NCBI GenBank assembly: GCA_965226245.1
Contig: CBDDCL010000015.1
Location: 3,720,001-3,784,000 of the forward strand
Length of the DNA stretch: 64,000 nt
Direction of reading: 5' to 3'
Source of the DNA: CBDCYS01 sp965226245
GTDB lineage: Bacteria > Acidobacteriota > Terriglobia > Bryobacterales > UBA6623
Both the position numbers and the translations under genes were made by a program. Positions 27,548-36,398 of the stretch are shown piece after piece (within the stretch, counting starts at the first letter, position 1; each line of letters starts with the position of its first letter). Below the pieces are notes generated by a model. That model was given only the letters and a program-made list of their open reading frames with translations, ran no database searches and was not told the DNA's origin.

Positions 27548-29707
27548 CTAATGGTTGAAGAGGAACTCCTTGGAATTGAAGATCGCCCAATACGCGTCTT
27601 CGAAGGCCTCGCGCCGGGCTTCGGGACCCTTGGCGCGGATCGGCGCAAGCGCCAGGTTCCGCTCGCGCTCGGTGGGAGGCCGCACAAGCGTGGATAGGAA
27701 GATTCGTTCGACGATCTCTTGGTCGTTCAGCGAGGCGTCCGAGACCCAACGGGCGAGCGTGCCGTTCTCGGCGGCGATGTTTTCCGTCAGGGTGTCGCCG
27801 CTGATGAGGTGCATGGCCTGGGCCATGTCGGGCTCGGTTTCGCGTTCGGAGATCTTCTCCCGGCGGATTTTGCGTCCAAACGTCTCCAGGAAATAGGACG
27901 GCGCGCCGGAGGGAATCGCCATGGCTCGCTTGCCTTCGCGATGGCCTGGGTACTTGGGCTTCACACCGGTCGTTTGCGAGATGGCGTCCATCAATTGCTC
28001 GGCCATCAGCCGCTTCACGTAAAAGCGCGAATAGTTCAATTCGTCTCCGCGGTTGGTGTTGTTGGGTTCGCTCGCTAGCTGGTACACCCGCGAGTTGAGG
28101 ATCGCGCGGACGGTATGTTTCAGGCTGAACCCGTGCTCGATGAAGTCTTCGGCAAGCGCGTCGAGCAGGGCCTCGTTGCTCGCGGGATTGGTCACCCGCA
28201 TGTCGTCCACCGGCTCGACGATGCCGCGACCCAGGTAGTGCTTCCACAGCCGGTTGACAATGTTACGCGCGAACCACGGGTTGCCGGGTGAGGTAATCCA
28301 CACAGCCAGCTTGTCGCGAATGTCTTCGTCCTCCCCTTCAGTCTCGTTCGGTCCATCGAGATATTTCGGTCCGACCGGCTGCTTCGTGCGCGGATGGATG
28401 ACTTCCCCTGTGTCTCGTAAAGTGATCTGGCTTTGGTCGCCCCCGTAGGTGTCCTTCACTCCCATACGCGCGAAGAAGGCGGCGAAGCCCCAGAAGTCGT
28501 CCTGCGTCCATCTCTCCCAGGGATGGTTATGGCAGCGGGCGCATTCGAGCCTTATGCCTAGAAATACCTGACTGATGTTGGTGGCAATGTTTTCCGGCTC
28601 GGAACGATCGGTGATGTAGTAGAAGTTGGCGGTCGGGTCGAACCAGAGATTGCCCGAGGCAGTGACGAGTTCGGTCACGAACTCGTTGTAGGGCATGTCT
28701 TCGCGAATCGCCTTACGCATCCAATTGTAGAAAAGGTAGGCCCCCTTCGGGCCCTGGTCGAGCAGGCCCACGCGGAACAGGTCGCTGAAATTCATGGCCC
28801 AGACCTCGGCGAATTCCGGACGGTCGATCAGCTCATCGATCAGGCGCGGGCGCTTGTCCGGATCGTTGGAGTTGAGGAAGCGGTCGGTCTCCTCGAGCGT
28901 CGGCAGCAGCCCGATCGTGTCCAATTGGACCCGGCGCAGGAACTCGGAGTCGCTCGATAGCTTCGAAGGGATGATGTTGAGTCGTCGAAGCTTCGAGAAG
29001 ACCGTCTCGCCGATGAAACTCACGTGAGGCACGTCCGGGTAGTCCCGCATCGGGGCCTCGGCCACGACCTCGACCTTGGCGGCCACCGCTTGGCCCAGCG
29101 TGCGTACCATGACGGCGGTCTCACCGGCTCGCAGGGTGGTGATCCCGCCGTCCGGGCTGATCTCGACGACAGACGGATCATTCGCGCTGTACTGAACTTT
29201 TTGCGTTACGTCCTCGCGAGATCCGTCGGTATAGGTGGCCACGGCGTGGAGCGGCGCCGTGGAGCCAATACCCCGCAGCGTCATCTTCTCCGGGGTGACG
29301 GCCAGCGACGCGATTCGCGGCGAGCCGGGACTGCCGAACGACGCCCCCTCCCGCAGCCATTGCAAGATGGCGTCGTATTCGAGCGACCCCGTCTCGAACC
29401 GCACTCCGCCGCCGTGCTGGATCTGGAAGGTCGGCTTCAACAAAAGCAGGCTTTTTTCAGGCTCGTCGCGGTTCACACGCCGGCCCTCGTTGGCCTGCGT
29501 GATGGCTTCGTAGTCCAGATCAGGATCGTAGCCAAACAGGGAGAGCTTGAAGTCGGCTTTTCCGCGAATCGAGCCGTGGCAGTTCGAGTTCGCACATCCG
29601 GCCTTGGTCAGGATGGGGACGATGTCCCGGACGAAGCTGAGCTTTCTCGTCTCAGTGGCTGAGGCCGTGGCCGCGACACAGATCGCCAATACCAAAACTC
29701 GCATCAC
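27548..29707 (-). CDS. DUF1549/DUF1553 protein with cytochrome-like N-terminus and Ig-like domain
   Basis: 719 residues with signal peptide MRVLVLAICVAATASA. Order: Cys-rich segment CANSNCHGSIRGKADFKLSL (about 40-60), Big_2-like domain (LAVTPEKMTLRGIGSTAPLH, about 150-230), DUF1549 with a CARCHNHPWERW motif (CxxCH, about 385), and DUF1553 (NPWFARNIVNRLWKHYLGRG, about 475, to KEFLFNH). CxxCH could bind heme, or it could be structural. The start overlaps the stop of the PPC gene by ATGA, indicating translational coupling. It is the middle gene of a three-gene operon and the intact counterpart of the broken gene at 19.1-21.4 kb. Confidence 0.9.
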   Translation of the reverse strand: MMRVLVLAICVAATASATETRKLSFVRDIVPILTKAGCANSNCHGSIRGKADFKLSLFGYDPDLDYEAITQANEGRRVNRDEPEKSLLLLKPTFQIQHGGGVRFETGSLEYDAILQWLREGASFGSPGSPRIASLAVTPEKMTLRGIGSTAPLHAVATYTDGSREDVTQKVQYSANDPSVVEISPDGGITTLRAGETAVMVRTLGQAVAAKVEVVAEAPMRDYPDVPHVSFIGETVFSKLRRLNIIPSKLSSDSEFLRRVQLDTIGLLPTLEETDRFLNSNDPDKRPRLIDELIDRPEFAEVWAMNFSDLFRVGLLDQGPKGAYLFYNWMRKAIREDMPYNEFVTELVTASGNLWFDPTANFYYITDRSEPENIATNISQVFLGIRLECARCHNHPWERWTQDDFWGFAAFFARMGVKDTYGGDQSQITLRDTGEVIHPRTKQPVGPKYLDGPNETEGEDEDIRDKLAVWITSPGNPWFARNIVNRLWKHYLGRGIVEPVDDMRVTNPASNEALLDALAEDFIEHGFSLKHTVRAILNSRVYQLASEPNNTNRGDELNYSRFYVKRLMAEQLMDAISQTTGVKPKYPGHREGKRAMAIPSGAPSYFLETFGRKIRREKISERETEPDMAQAMHLISGDTLTENIAAENGTLARWVSDASLNDQEIVERIFLSTLVRPPTERERNLALAPIRAKGPEARREAFEDAYWAIFNSKEFLFNH

Positions 29708-31776
29708 TCATCCTCTTCCGCGGAGATCTTGAGCTCGATCGGTGGTGAAGAGACGTTTCCGGCCTGAAGGCGAATCGTATAGGCGCCTGTCTTCACCTGA
29801 TCGGAGGGCGTCAGCATGATCTCAGTTTGATTGGCTCCCGGCGCAACCACATTGTTGTCCAAGATGACGCCCGCCGGCAAGGACTTGAGTTCCAACCTCA
29901 AAGGCGCCTGTCCGCCGTCGAAACGTGCCGCGATCACCTTCAACCGGCCGGTCTTGCCCAGGAGAAGCGAGAACGTTTCGGGCGTTTCGAGCACGACCGG
30001 CGGCAGGTCGGTCACCGTGACCAGCAACTCTTGGTCGGCCGTGAGGCCTTTGATCTTGCCCACCGAGCCCCAGCGATAAATGACCTCCGCCTCGTGCTCG
30101 ACGACCTTTCCGCCGATCTCGCCGCGAGCCCGCAATCTGATCGAGTATCGGCCAAGTCGTGCGTCTGCCGCAACGTCAAGACGCAGATCGACGTTCGTGC
30201 CGTCGATCCACAAGTCTTCTCCGCAGGTCCCCTTATACGGGGTATTCTTCGGCTCAGCAACCACCTTGGCGGCTTGAATGTCGGGGGGTGGGTCGTCGAG
30301 CCAGACCTCGACAGGTCGATCCCAGCCGCCCAGGCGTCGCACTCGCACCGGCAAGAGGTTCGTCTCGCCACGAAACAAAGTGTGAGTTGGGGTGAGCGCC
30401 CGCAGTTGGAAGTCCGGCTCCACTCCGCGAACCAGCATCCGGTATGCGTTGTTAGGATGGCCGCGCTGCGAGGAATCTCGAATCATCACCAGGTAGCGGC
30501 CCGCCTCTTCGAAGTCGTAGACGAGATAGGGGTCTAAGTTGGGCTGTTCCTTCCCGCTGTTCGGCGCCGGCTCATCGAGATAGGCGAGCTGTTTGCCCTT
30601 GGAGTCGTAGAGAAACAAGGCCGGGTCGAGTGGGTAGTCGAGCCGCATGGAGTGAACATCGAACTCGACACGGTCGCCCGCTTGGACTTCGAACGTGAAA
30701 AACTCAGCGGCGCGGCGTTTGTCGAGGACGCCCGTGATCGCCACGGGAAGTTCAATCTCCTGTGGCTCACTTCTCTTTCGCGGCGCCGACGAGAGCCGCT
30801 CCTCCACGCCGGAAACCAGGATCGGCAAAGGCAACGGGGCTTCGAAGGACTCGGTCTCCGTACGAAGCTGGTGGCGGCCAAGCTCGACATCCGCCGGTAC
30901 ACTCATTCGGAACCTCAGCCGCTCAGGGGTTGCTTCCAGGACCTCGCCAAAGGCAACAGAATCGTCGAGGATGATCCTCGTAATCTGGTCCAGGTTGATG
31001 CCGTGGATCTCGAACTCGGCCGTTTCGCCTCTGCGGGCGCCCAACGGCAAGACCCTTTGCATGACCGGCACCGACCCGAGCACGAGACGGTAGCTCGAAT
31101 GGGGCGAGCCCTGCTCCTGGCTGCCGGCGACCTGAATCAAGTATTCCCCGCCGCGCTTCGCGGTAAAGCTCAGATGAGGGTCCTTGAAGATGTAGTAGTC
31201 ATCGACGAGGTCGAGCTCGTTTCCGCGAGCATCGAGCAAGGCCAGTGTCGCGTCGAGGGCGCCTCCCGCCCGCCGGGCCGTCAGATCGGCGACCACGGTC
31301 TCTCCAGCTTCCGCCTGAAAACGAAAGACATCGTAGTCGCCTTTCTCGGCGACACCGTCAATCAGGACGGGCATCGAGACACTCTGGGCGTCGGCGATCT
31401 CGTCGTTGGGTTCGTTCTCGTCTTGTTGGGGAAGAGCCCCGACGTGGAAGACCCCGACGTGGCCTCCGCGGGCTGTGGTCAGGCGAAAGTCATAGAGGCC
31501 GGTCGGCACCTGAGCGCCTACTGCAATGCGGGCTTTGACTTCATAAAAGCTGCGTTCCAGGATTTCGGCGCCGAAACCGGGGCGTGCGAAACGAATCTCC
31601 TGGATGTCGTCGAGGTTCTTGCCTCTAATCCGGACCTCGACGCTCGTCCCGCGCTGCGCACCGAGCGGAACAACGGCGCTTACCGTCGGACCCACTTCCG
31701 GCAGAGCACTGTTGCCCCAAGCAGCGGCAGGCCATAGGAAAGCGACCAACAAGAACAGGGCAACTCGAGGTCCCAT
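29704..31776 (-). CDS. Exported PPC/IPT-domain protein, first gene of the DUF1549/DUF1501 operon
   Basis: 690 residues; signal peptide RVALFLLVAFLWPAAAWGNS. Repeated beta-sandwich domains: an IPT/TIG-like unit (VVPLGAQRGTSVEVRIRGKN, about 35), a PPC unit (NEPNDEIADAQSVSMPVLID, about 120), a second IPT-like unit (VLPLGARRGETAEFEIHGIN, about 240), and a second PPC-like unit (VLDKRRAAEFFTFEVQAGDR, about 350) with YDFEEAGRYLVMIRDSSQRG. No catalytic motif is evident. It probably acts as an envelope adhesion or substrate-presenting partner of the next two products. ATGA overlap couples it to the DUF1549 gene. Confidence 0.8.
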   Translation of the reverse strand: MGPRVALFLLVAFLWPAAAWGNSALPEVGPTVSAVVPLGAQRGTSVEVRIRGKNLDDIQEIRFARPGFGAEILERSFYEVKARIAVGAQVPTGLYDFRLTTARGGHVGVFHVGALPQQDENEPNDEIADAQSVSMPVLIDGVAEKGDYDVFRFQAEAGETVVADLTARRAGGALDATLALLDARGNELDLVDDYYIFKDPHLSFTAKRGGEYLIQVAGSQEQGSPHSSYRLVLGSVPVMQRVLPLGARRGETAEFEIHGINLDQITRIILDDSVAFGEVLEATPERLRFRMSVPADVELGRHQLRTETESFEAPLPLPILVSGVEERLSSAPRKRSEPQEIELPVAITGVLDKRRAAEFFTFEVQAGDRVEFDVHSMRLDYPLDPALFLYDSKGKQLAYLDEPAPNSGKEQPNLDPYLVYDFEEAGRYLVMIRDSSQRGHPNNAYRMLVRGVEPDFQLRALTPTHTLFRGETNLLPVRVRRLGGWDRPVEVWLDDPPPDIQAAKVVAEPKNTPYKGTCGEDLWIDGTNVDLRLDVAADARLGRYSIRLRARGEIGGKVVEHEAEVIYRWGSVGKIKGLTADQELLVTVTDLPPVVLETPETFSLLLGKTGRLKVIAARFDGGQAPLRLELKSLPAGVILDNNVVAPGANQTEIMLTPSDQVKTGAYTIRLQAGNVSSPPIELKISAEEDE

Positions 31777-31990
31777 AAGCCAGTTTGATGATAGCGCAAA
31801 ACCGAAGCGTGGCCGAGAGTCGGGCTGGCAGCGGCAGTGTCGGAGCGCTGTCTCCTCCCCGAAGGGCCGGTAGCAGCCGGGACGCCCCGGGGCCGCCGGG
31901 CGACGCTCCTTTCTGCCTGGAAGTTCCAGAGCTTGGGTGTGATTCCGTCATAAGCGGCGGATTCAGCCTCTGCGACGCCCAAACGAAAAA
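31777..31990. other. Intergenic, nothing recognised
   Basis: Short divergent gap rich in Gly/Arg-type shadow frames; no repeat or gene recognised. Confidence 0.4.
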
Positions 31991-31994
31991 AGAA

Positions 31995-32500
31995 AGTTTC
32001 GATCAAGCTCCGCCTGGGAAACGGCAATCGCCGGCCCAAAGGCCGCCTCAAACGAGCGTTCTCTGCAGCCCGTCAAAGAAGCTTTACTGAATTCAGTCGA
32101 GCTTGTCACCTGGAAAAGAAAACTTTCGTTGCAGGCGGAATGCTTCCGGGCGGCCCTGACCTCGATTCTTTTTGCCGGGCAAAACGGAGACAGGCCCAGG
32201 ATCATTGTGGTGACGAGCCCATTGCCTGAGGAAGGGAAAACGACTGTCGTGAGTAATATTGCCATTGCACTGGCAGAGATGAACCGCCCCGTGCTGGCAA
32301 TTGACGCCGACATGCGCAAGCCCCGGCTGCACGAGATCTTCGACGTCCCGAACACCTGGGGTCTGAGTGATCCGCTTGCAGGCAGAAACTCGCTGAACGG
32401 CTGTCCCCGTGAAGCATTCGCCCGAGAGACGGAGATATCGGCGCGACGGGCGCAACGGGCAAACTCACGATTCTGCCGGACCCGAAATGTGGTAGGCTAG
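31995..32500 (+). pseudogene. BY-kinase / CpsD-like ATPase fragment
   Basis: The frame reads SSAWETAIAGPKAASNERSL, then LLNSVELVTWKRKLSLQAEC. The ATPase core has Walker A-like VTSPLPEEGKTTVVSNIAIA and Walker A' VLAIDADMRKPRLHEIF, as in bacterial tyrosine kinases and exopolysaccharide chain-length regulators. After GLSD the sequence loses homology and ends about 40 codons later; the downstream Walker B and Tyr cluster are missing, and no N-terminal Wzz domain is seen. It is a remnant. Confidence 0.65.
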
Positions 32501-32546
32501 ACATATACGCCCAGGCGGTTTAGGAACGCGGACCTTCCGGAGTAAG

Positions 32547-33173
32547 ATGAATCTCCCAAACGCCCTCACCGTACTGCGAATTTTTTTCGTCCCGCTGCTG
32601 CTCACGGTCATGTTGAGCCGTAACGTCGAGTTGAATCTAGGCGGGTACATTCTGACCACTGAATGGCTGGCACTGCTGATTTTTCTCTCCGCCGCGTCAA
32701 CTGATCTGCTGGACGGGTACATTGCCCGGCGCCGGAGGCAGATAACCAACTTCGGTAAACTCCTGGATCCTCTGGCGGACAAACTGCTCATCTCAGCCGC
32801 TTTTATTTGCTTGGTGGAACTTGACCGGGTGCCCGCGTGGATGGTGTTCATCATCGTGGGCAGGGAGTTTGCGGTCACCGGGCTGCGCGGCGTGGCGCTG
32901 TCGAAGGGGCACACCATCAGCGCAAGCGATCTCGGCAAGGCAAAAATGGTGACGCAGGTTATCACGGTGTCATTGTTGCTGGTCGCCCCGCATTCTCCAC
33001 TCATAGCCGAAGCAGCTTATATTTCGCTGTGGTGCGTCGTCGTGATCGCACTGGTTTCCGCGGTTGATTATTTCCGTGCCTTCTGGCTGAAACTGGGCGA
33101 GTCGCCGGCTCCGAAGCCTGCCCGCAAATTACTCACGCTCCGCAAAGAGCGCAAACAGGATCTAGCAACCTGA
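32547..33173 (+). CDS. pgsA: CDP-diacylglycerol-glycerol-3-phosphate 3-phosphatidyltransferase
   Basis: 208 residues, integral membrane, with GGAG just before ATG 32547. The CDP-alcohol phosphotransferase signature is complete: DLLDGYIARRRRQ followed by FGKLLDPLADK (about residues 50-75). Further hydrophobic segments and a basic C-terminal tail follow. It makes phosphatidylglycerol phosphate, the first step to PG and cardiolipin. It is encoded alone. Confidence 0.93.
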   Translation: MNLPNALTVLRIFFVPLLLTVMLSRNVELNLGGYILTTEWLALLIFLSAASTDLLDGYIARRRRQITNFGKLLDPLADKLLISAAFICLVELDRVPAWMVFIIVGREFAVTGLRGVALSKGHTISASDLGKAKMVTQVITVSLLLVAPHSPLIAEAAYISLWCVVVIALVSAVDYFRAFWLKLGESPAPKPARKLLTLRKERKQDLAT

Positions 33174-33619
33174 CAGACGGTTTGCCGCCGACCCGCCTGC
33201 CATAGGGGACGCCCACCGATAGTTCCAGATTCACGCCGCCCGGAAGCGGCCCTGAGAGCGGAAACGGCTGAACCAGGAAATCGGCGTGAATCTGCAAGCC
33301 TAAGCATTTTCCGATCCAAGAATGCGCCTCAAATCGGTCAGCCCGGAGAAGGGCAGGCCGCAGGGTGAGGATCTCCTTTCTGAGCGGCAGGCCTCGAGGT
33401 TCCGGCAGCGTTCTGCTGCCCGCACTGAGCCGTTGCGCGTCAGCATCGCGACGAGGGGCAGCGCGGCTCAGGGATTCGGCGGCGTTGTGCCGCCCGCGGC
33501 GATCGGGATCCGAAGCCGGATGCGGACTGGAAAGGCGCCAGGATCGAGGCGGCTAAGCCGGTGCCTGGATGTCCCTACTGTGAAGCGTTTGGCCAACTTT
33601 CTGCGTTAGCCGATAAGAT
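33174..33619. other. Intergenic, nothing recognised
   Basis: About 450 bases between convergent genes; GC-rich, with no confident gene, terminator or known repeat. Confidence 0.4.
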
Positions 33620-36214
33620 TCATCGTGCCGCACCCCAGTCTTCAAGCTGGCGGCGGACCTTCTCGGCGGTGGGATGCTCAATCTGCTCCAAGATATCGAG
33701 AGCCGCCTTGGCGCCGCTGATAGCTTCCTGGCGGCCACCCAGTTTGTCGAACGCTAAAGCCCGCTTCCATAGCCCAATTCCCTCGCTCCGCCGGTCCCCC
33801 GTCTCCCGCGCGATTGTCAGCACCTGCTCGTAATACTCGATCGCTCGCTTCGACTCCCCTAGTTGCTGATACGCAAGCCCCAGGTTCCCCAGGGCCTGCC
33901 CCTCGCCTCGCCGGTCCGCCGTCTCCCGCGCGATCGCCAAGTGCTGCTCGAAATACTCAATCGCCCGTTGCATCTCCCCTAGAACCGCTCGCTGAACCCC
34001 CAGACCTTGTAGGGCCAGGCCCTCGCCCCGCCGGTCCCCCGTCTCCCGCGCGATCGCCAAGTGCTGTTTGTAATACTCGATCGCTCGCTGCCGCTCCCCT
34101 AAATCCCCATACGCACTCCCCAGGTTCCCCAGCGCATTCCCCTCCCTCCGCCGGTCCTCCGTTTCCCGCGCAATCGCCAATTGCTGCTCGTAATACTCGA
34201 TCGCTCGCTTCGGCTCCCCCAAATCCGCATACGCCAAGCCCAGGTTCCTCAACGCAGTCCCCTCACCCCGCCGGTCCCCCGTCTCCCGCGCGATCGCCAA
34301 GTGCTGCTCGTAATACTCGATCTCTCGCTGCGGCTCCCCTAAATCCGCATAGGCCGCTCCCAGGTTCCCCAGCGTCACCCCCTCGCCCCGCCGGTTCCCC
34401 GTCTCCCGCGCGATCGCCAAATTCTGCTCGTAATACTGGATCGCTCGCCTCGGCTCCCCTAGTTGCAGATACGCATTCCCCAGGCTCCCCAGCGTCAGCC
34501 CCTCGCCGCGCCGGTCCCCCGTCTCCCGCGTGACCGCCAAATTCTGCTCGAGATACTCGATCGCTCGCTTCGGCTCTCCTAGTTGCCGATACGCATTCCC
34601 CAGGCTCCCCAGCGCATTCCCCTCGCCCCGCCGATCCCCCGTCTCCCGCGCGATCACCAAATGCTGCCCGAAATACTCGATGGCTCGCTTCGGCTCCCCT
34701 AGTGGCAGATACGCAGTCCCCAGGTTCCCTACGGCCATCCCTTCGCGATCCCGATTGCGTAACTTGCGGGCCGCCTCGGCCGACACCTCCAGCCAGCGAA
34801 TGTGCTCCCGCGGGTGCTGCCGCAGACCGAGCACCCAGGCGGCGTGCAGCGGGTAGCCCTGCGCCAACACAGCCGCCACGTCATCCTCCGCGGCATGCCC
34901 GGCGGCCCAGGCTTGCCCCGCCTCGATCTGCCCCCGCTCTTGATCAAACAGCCGCAGCCCTGCCAGCACTCCTTCGCCCCCCTCCAGGTAGGCGTAATTG
35001 GCTAGTCCCGCGACTGCCAGGTAATGAGCCGCATGCCGCCGGCGCGCACGGTAGGCTGCGTCCTCATCCCAGCCCTCTTCGGCCAGCTCGCGCATCAGGT
35101 CGTGCAACCGGAAGCGCTCTTGATCATCGTCGTAAATCACCAAGCTGCGGCCCACCAGGGCATCCAGCTCGCCGCCCTCGAACCGTGCCACAGCCACCGC
35201 CGCTTCACGATCGAATGACGCCGGGAAAACGGCCAGGTCCCGCCACTGGGCCACCAGGTCGGCCCGCGCCCTCTCCAGGCTCTCGACGCTGTAGGCCAGT
35301 TGCGCCATCACGTCGCGCCCGCCCCAGTGCAACTCCTGGCGCTTGGCCTCAATCCGGCTGATGTAATCGCCCACAGCAACCGCCGGGTTAGCCGCCAGGT
35401 AGTTCCCCGCCACCCGTAGCGCCAAGGGCAAATGTACGCATACCGCAGCCAGCCGCTCGAGTTCCTCATCGCTCAGCCCGCGCCCGGCCAGGATCTTCCG
35501 CAGCAGCATGACCGACACCGCTGGCGGCAGGTCCCTCAATTCGACGCGCTCAATTTCGGCTAGTTGAATCGCTTGCCGCGAGGTAATGAGCAACGCCGAG
35601 GGGGGATTGGGTACGAGCAGCCGCACTTGTTCACTGTCGGAGGCATTGTCGGCCAGCACCAGAACGGCTTGCTCCGTAAGCATTTGCCGGTAGAGGCTTT
35701 CGAGCACGCCCGGCGTGCCGGGAATCTTGGTTTCGGGAGCGAGTGTCAGGACGACCTGCTCCATGGCCTGTGCGGGCGTGGTGGGCGTGGCGTCGAGGCC
35801 GCGCATATCGACCTCGATGTGCGCGGCGAACTCGCCACGCAGTTGCTTGCCAACGAAATAGGCGAGCTGGGTCTTGCCGACGCCGCCTCCGCCGAAGATC
35901 ACGGCGGGCCGGCGGTCTTTGAGCGCCGCCAGCAGCATGCGGGTTTCTTCCTCCCGCCCGACAAAGTCGCGAACCGGGTCGCGCAGTTGGTGGGCGAGGG
36001 TGACAGGGGCGCGGTCGCTGGACAGTTTACTCTTGACGAATTTCCAGACGTCTCCGCCGACGGCTGCAAGCAAACCGGCGGCAAGCAGCACGCCGGTGCC
36101 CTTGAGCCACTTAGGAATCTTGCGTTTCCCAGGCTGAATCCCGTCTTCCTCACGCTTCGGCGCTTCCGTTTCCTCTTGCGTTTTCTCCTTTTCGGATTGG
36201 GGTTCAGCGCTCAT
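33620..36214 (-). CDS. Membrane-anchored NB-ARC/STAND ATPase with TPR repeats
   Basis: 864 residues. A charged N-terminus (1-35) is followed by one transmembrane segment (WLKGTGVLLAAGLLAAVGG). The NB-ARC ATPase has Walker A FGGGGVGKTQLAYF (about residue 111), Walker B-like VLVLADNA, sensor LLITSRQ and an MHD-like FRLHDLMREL. Nine 40-residue TPR units (consensus GNLGxAYxxLGExKRAIEYYEQxLAIARETGDRRGEG without the x-run) end the protein. Such STAND proteins usually stay monomeric until a ligand binds the repeats, then oligomerise and trigger an effector. No separate effector domain is visible, so the short N-terminal/membrane part may do that job. Function is unproven; defence, signalling and regulation are all possible. 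Confidence 0.85.
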   Translation of the reverse strand: MSAEPQSEKEKTQEETEAPKREEDGIQPGKRKIPKWLKGTGVLLAAGLLAAVGGDVWKFVKSKLSSDRAPVTLAHQLRDPVRDFVGREEETRMLLAALKDRRPAVIFGGGGVGKTQLAYFVGKQLRGEFAAHIEVDMRGLDATPTTPAQAMEQVVLTLAPETKIPGTPGVLESLYRQMLTEQAVLVLADNASDSEQVRLLVPNPPSALLITSRQAIQLAEIERVELRDLPPAVSVMLLRKILAGRGLSDEELERLAAVCVHLPLALRVAGNYLAANPAVAVGDYISRIEAKRQELHWGGRDVMAQLAYSVESLERARADLVAQWRDLAVFPASFDREAAVAVARFEGGELDALVGRSLVIYDDDQERFRLHDLMRELAEEGWDEDAAYRARRRHAAHYLAVAGLANYAYLEGGEGVLAGLRLFDQERGQIEAGQAWAAGHAAEDDVAAVLAQGYPLHAAWVLGLRQHPREHIRWLEVSAEAARKLRNRDREGMAVGNLGTAYLPLGEPKRAIEYFGQHLVIARETGDRRGEGNALGSLGNAYRQLGEPKRAIEYLEQNLAVTRETGDRRGEGLTLGSLGNAYLQLGEPRRAIQYYEQNLAIARETGNRRGEGVTLGNLGAAYADLGEPQREIEYYEQHLAIARETGDRRGEGTALRNLGLAYADLGEPKRAIEYYEQQLAIARETEDRRREGNALGNLGSAYGDLGERQRAIEYYKQHLAIARETGDRRGEGLALQGLGVQRAVLGEMQRAIEYFEQHLAIARETADRRGEGQALGNLGLAYQQLGESKRAIEYYEQVLTIARETGDRRSEGIGLWKRALAFDKLGGRQEAISGAKAALDILEQIEHPTAEKVRRQLEDWGAAR
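33630..34750 (-). repeat. Tandem 120-bp coding repeats of the STAND protein
   Basis: Eight to nine units, each beginning around a CCGTCTCCCGCGCGATCGCC block on the plus strand and spaced 120 bases. DNA identity between neighbouring units is very high, including at synonymous positions, indicating recent unit duplication or conversion. Confidence 0.85.
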
Positions 36215-36282
36215 GGCCTATTACCGGCTGTATTCGGCGGGCGAGGTAATCCAAGTATAAGAATTTTCGCGGAATCTGCGTC

Positions 36283-36340
36283 AAAACCCCTCCCTCACGG
36301 TCGGGGCTCCGAATCTGGCTCCCGAATTTTCTGCCACGTT
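36283..36340 (-). repeat. GTGGCAGAAAATTCGG interspersed repeat (partial, copy 4)
   Basis: Reverse complement of the head and core of 6905-7024 (GTGGCAGAAAATTCGGGAGC through GTGAGGGAGGGG). Confidence 0.75.
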
Positions 36341-36370
36341 TTGCAAGAATTTCACGATAGAGGTACTAGG

Positions 36371-36398
36371 CTTTTTCGGAGACTGCGCTCCGAAAAAG
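36371..36398. repeat. Perfect 11-bp-stem hairpin
   Basis: CTTTTTCGGAG, loop ACTGCG, CTCCGAAAAAG. A related CACTAGGCTTTTTC context without this stem occurs near 26137. Confidence 0.7.

Noticed and set aside
33630..34750. Regularly spaced repeats resembling a CRISPR-like array
   Set aside because: The 120-bp period is an exact multiple of three, lies in one open frame and encodes TPR units; there are no short repeats with unique spacers and no cas genes.
36371..36398. Bidirectional terminator
   Set aside because: Although it has a T-run and an A-run around a stem, the flanking genes diverge from it, so it is treated as part of the repeat set.
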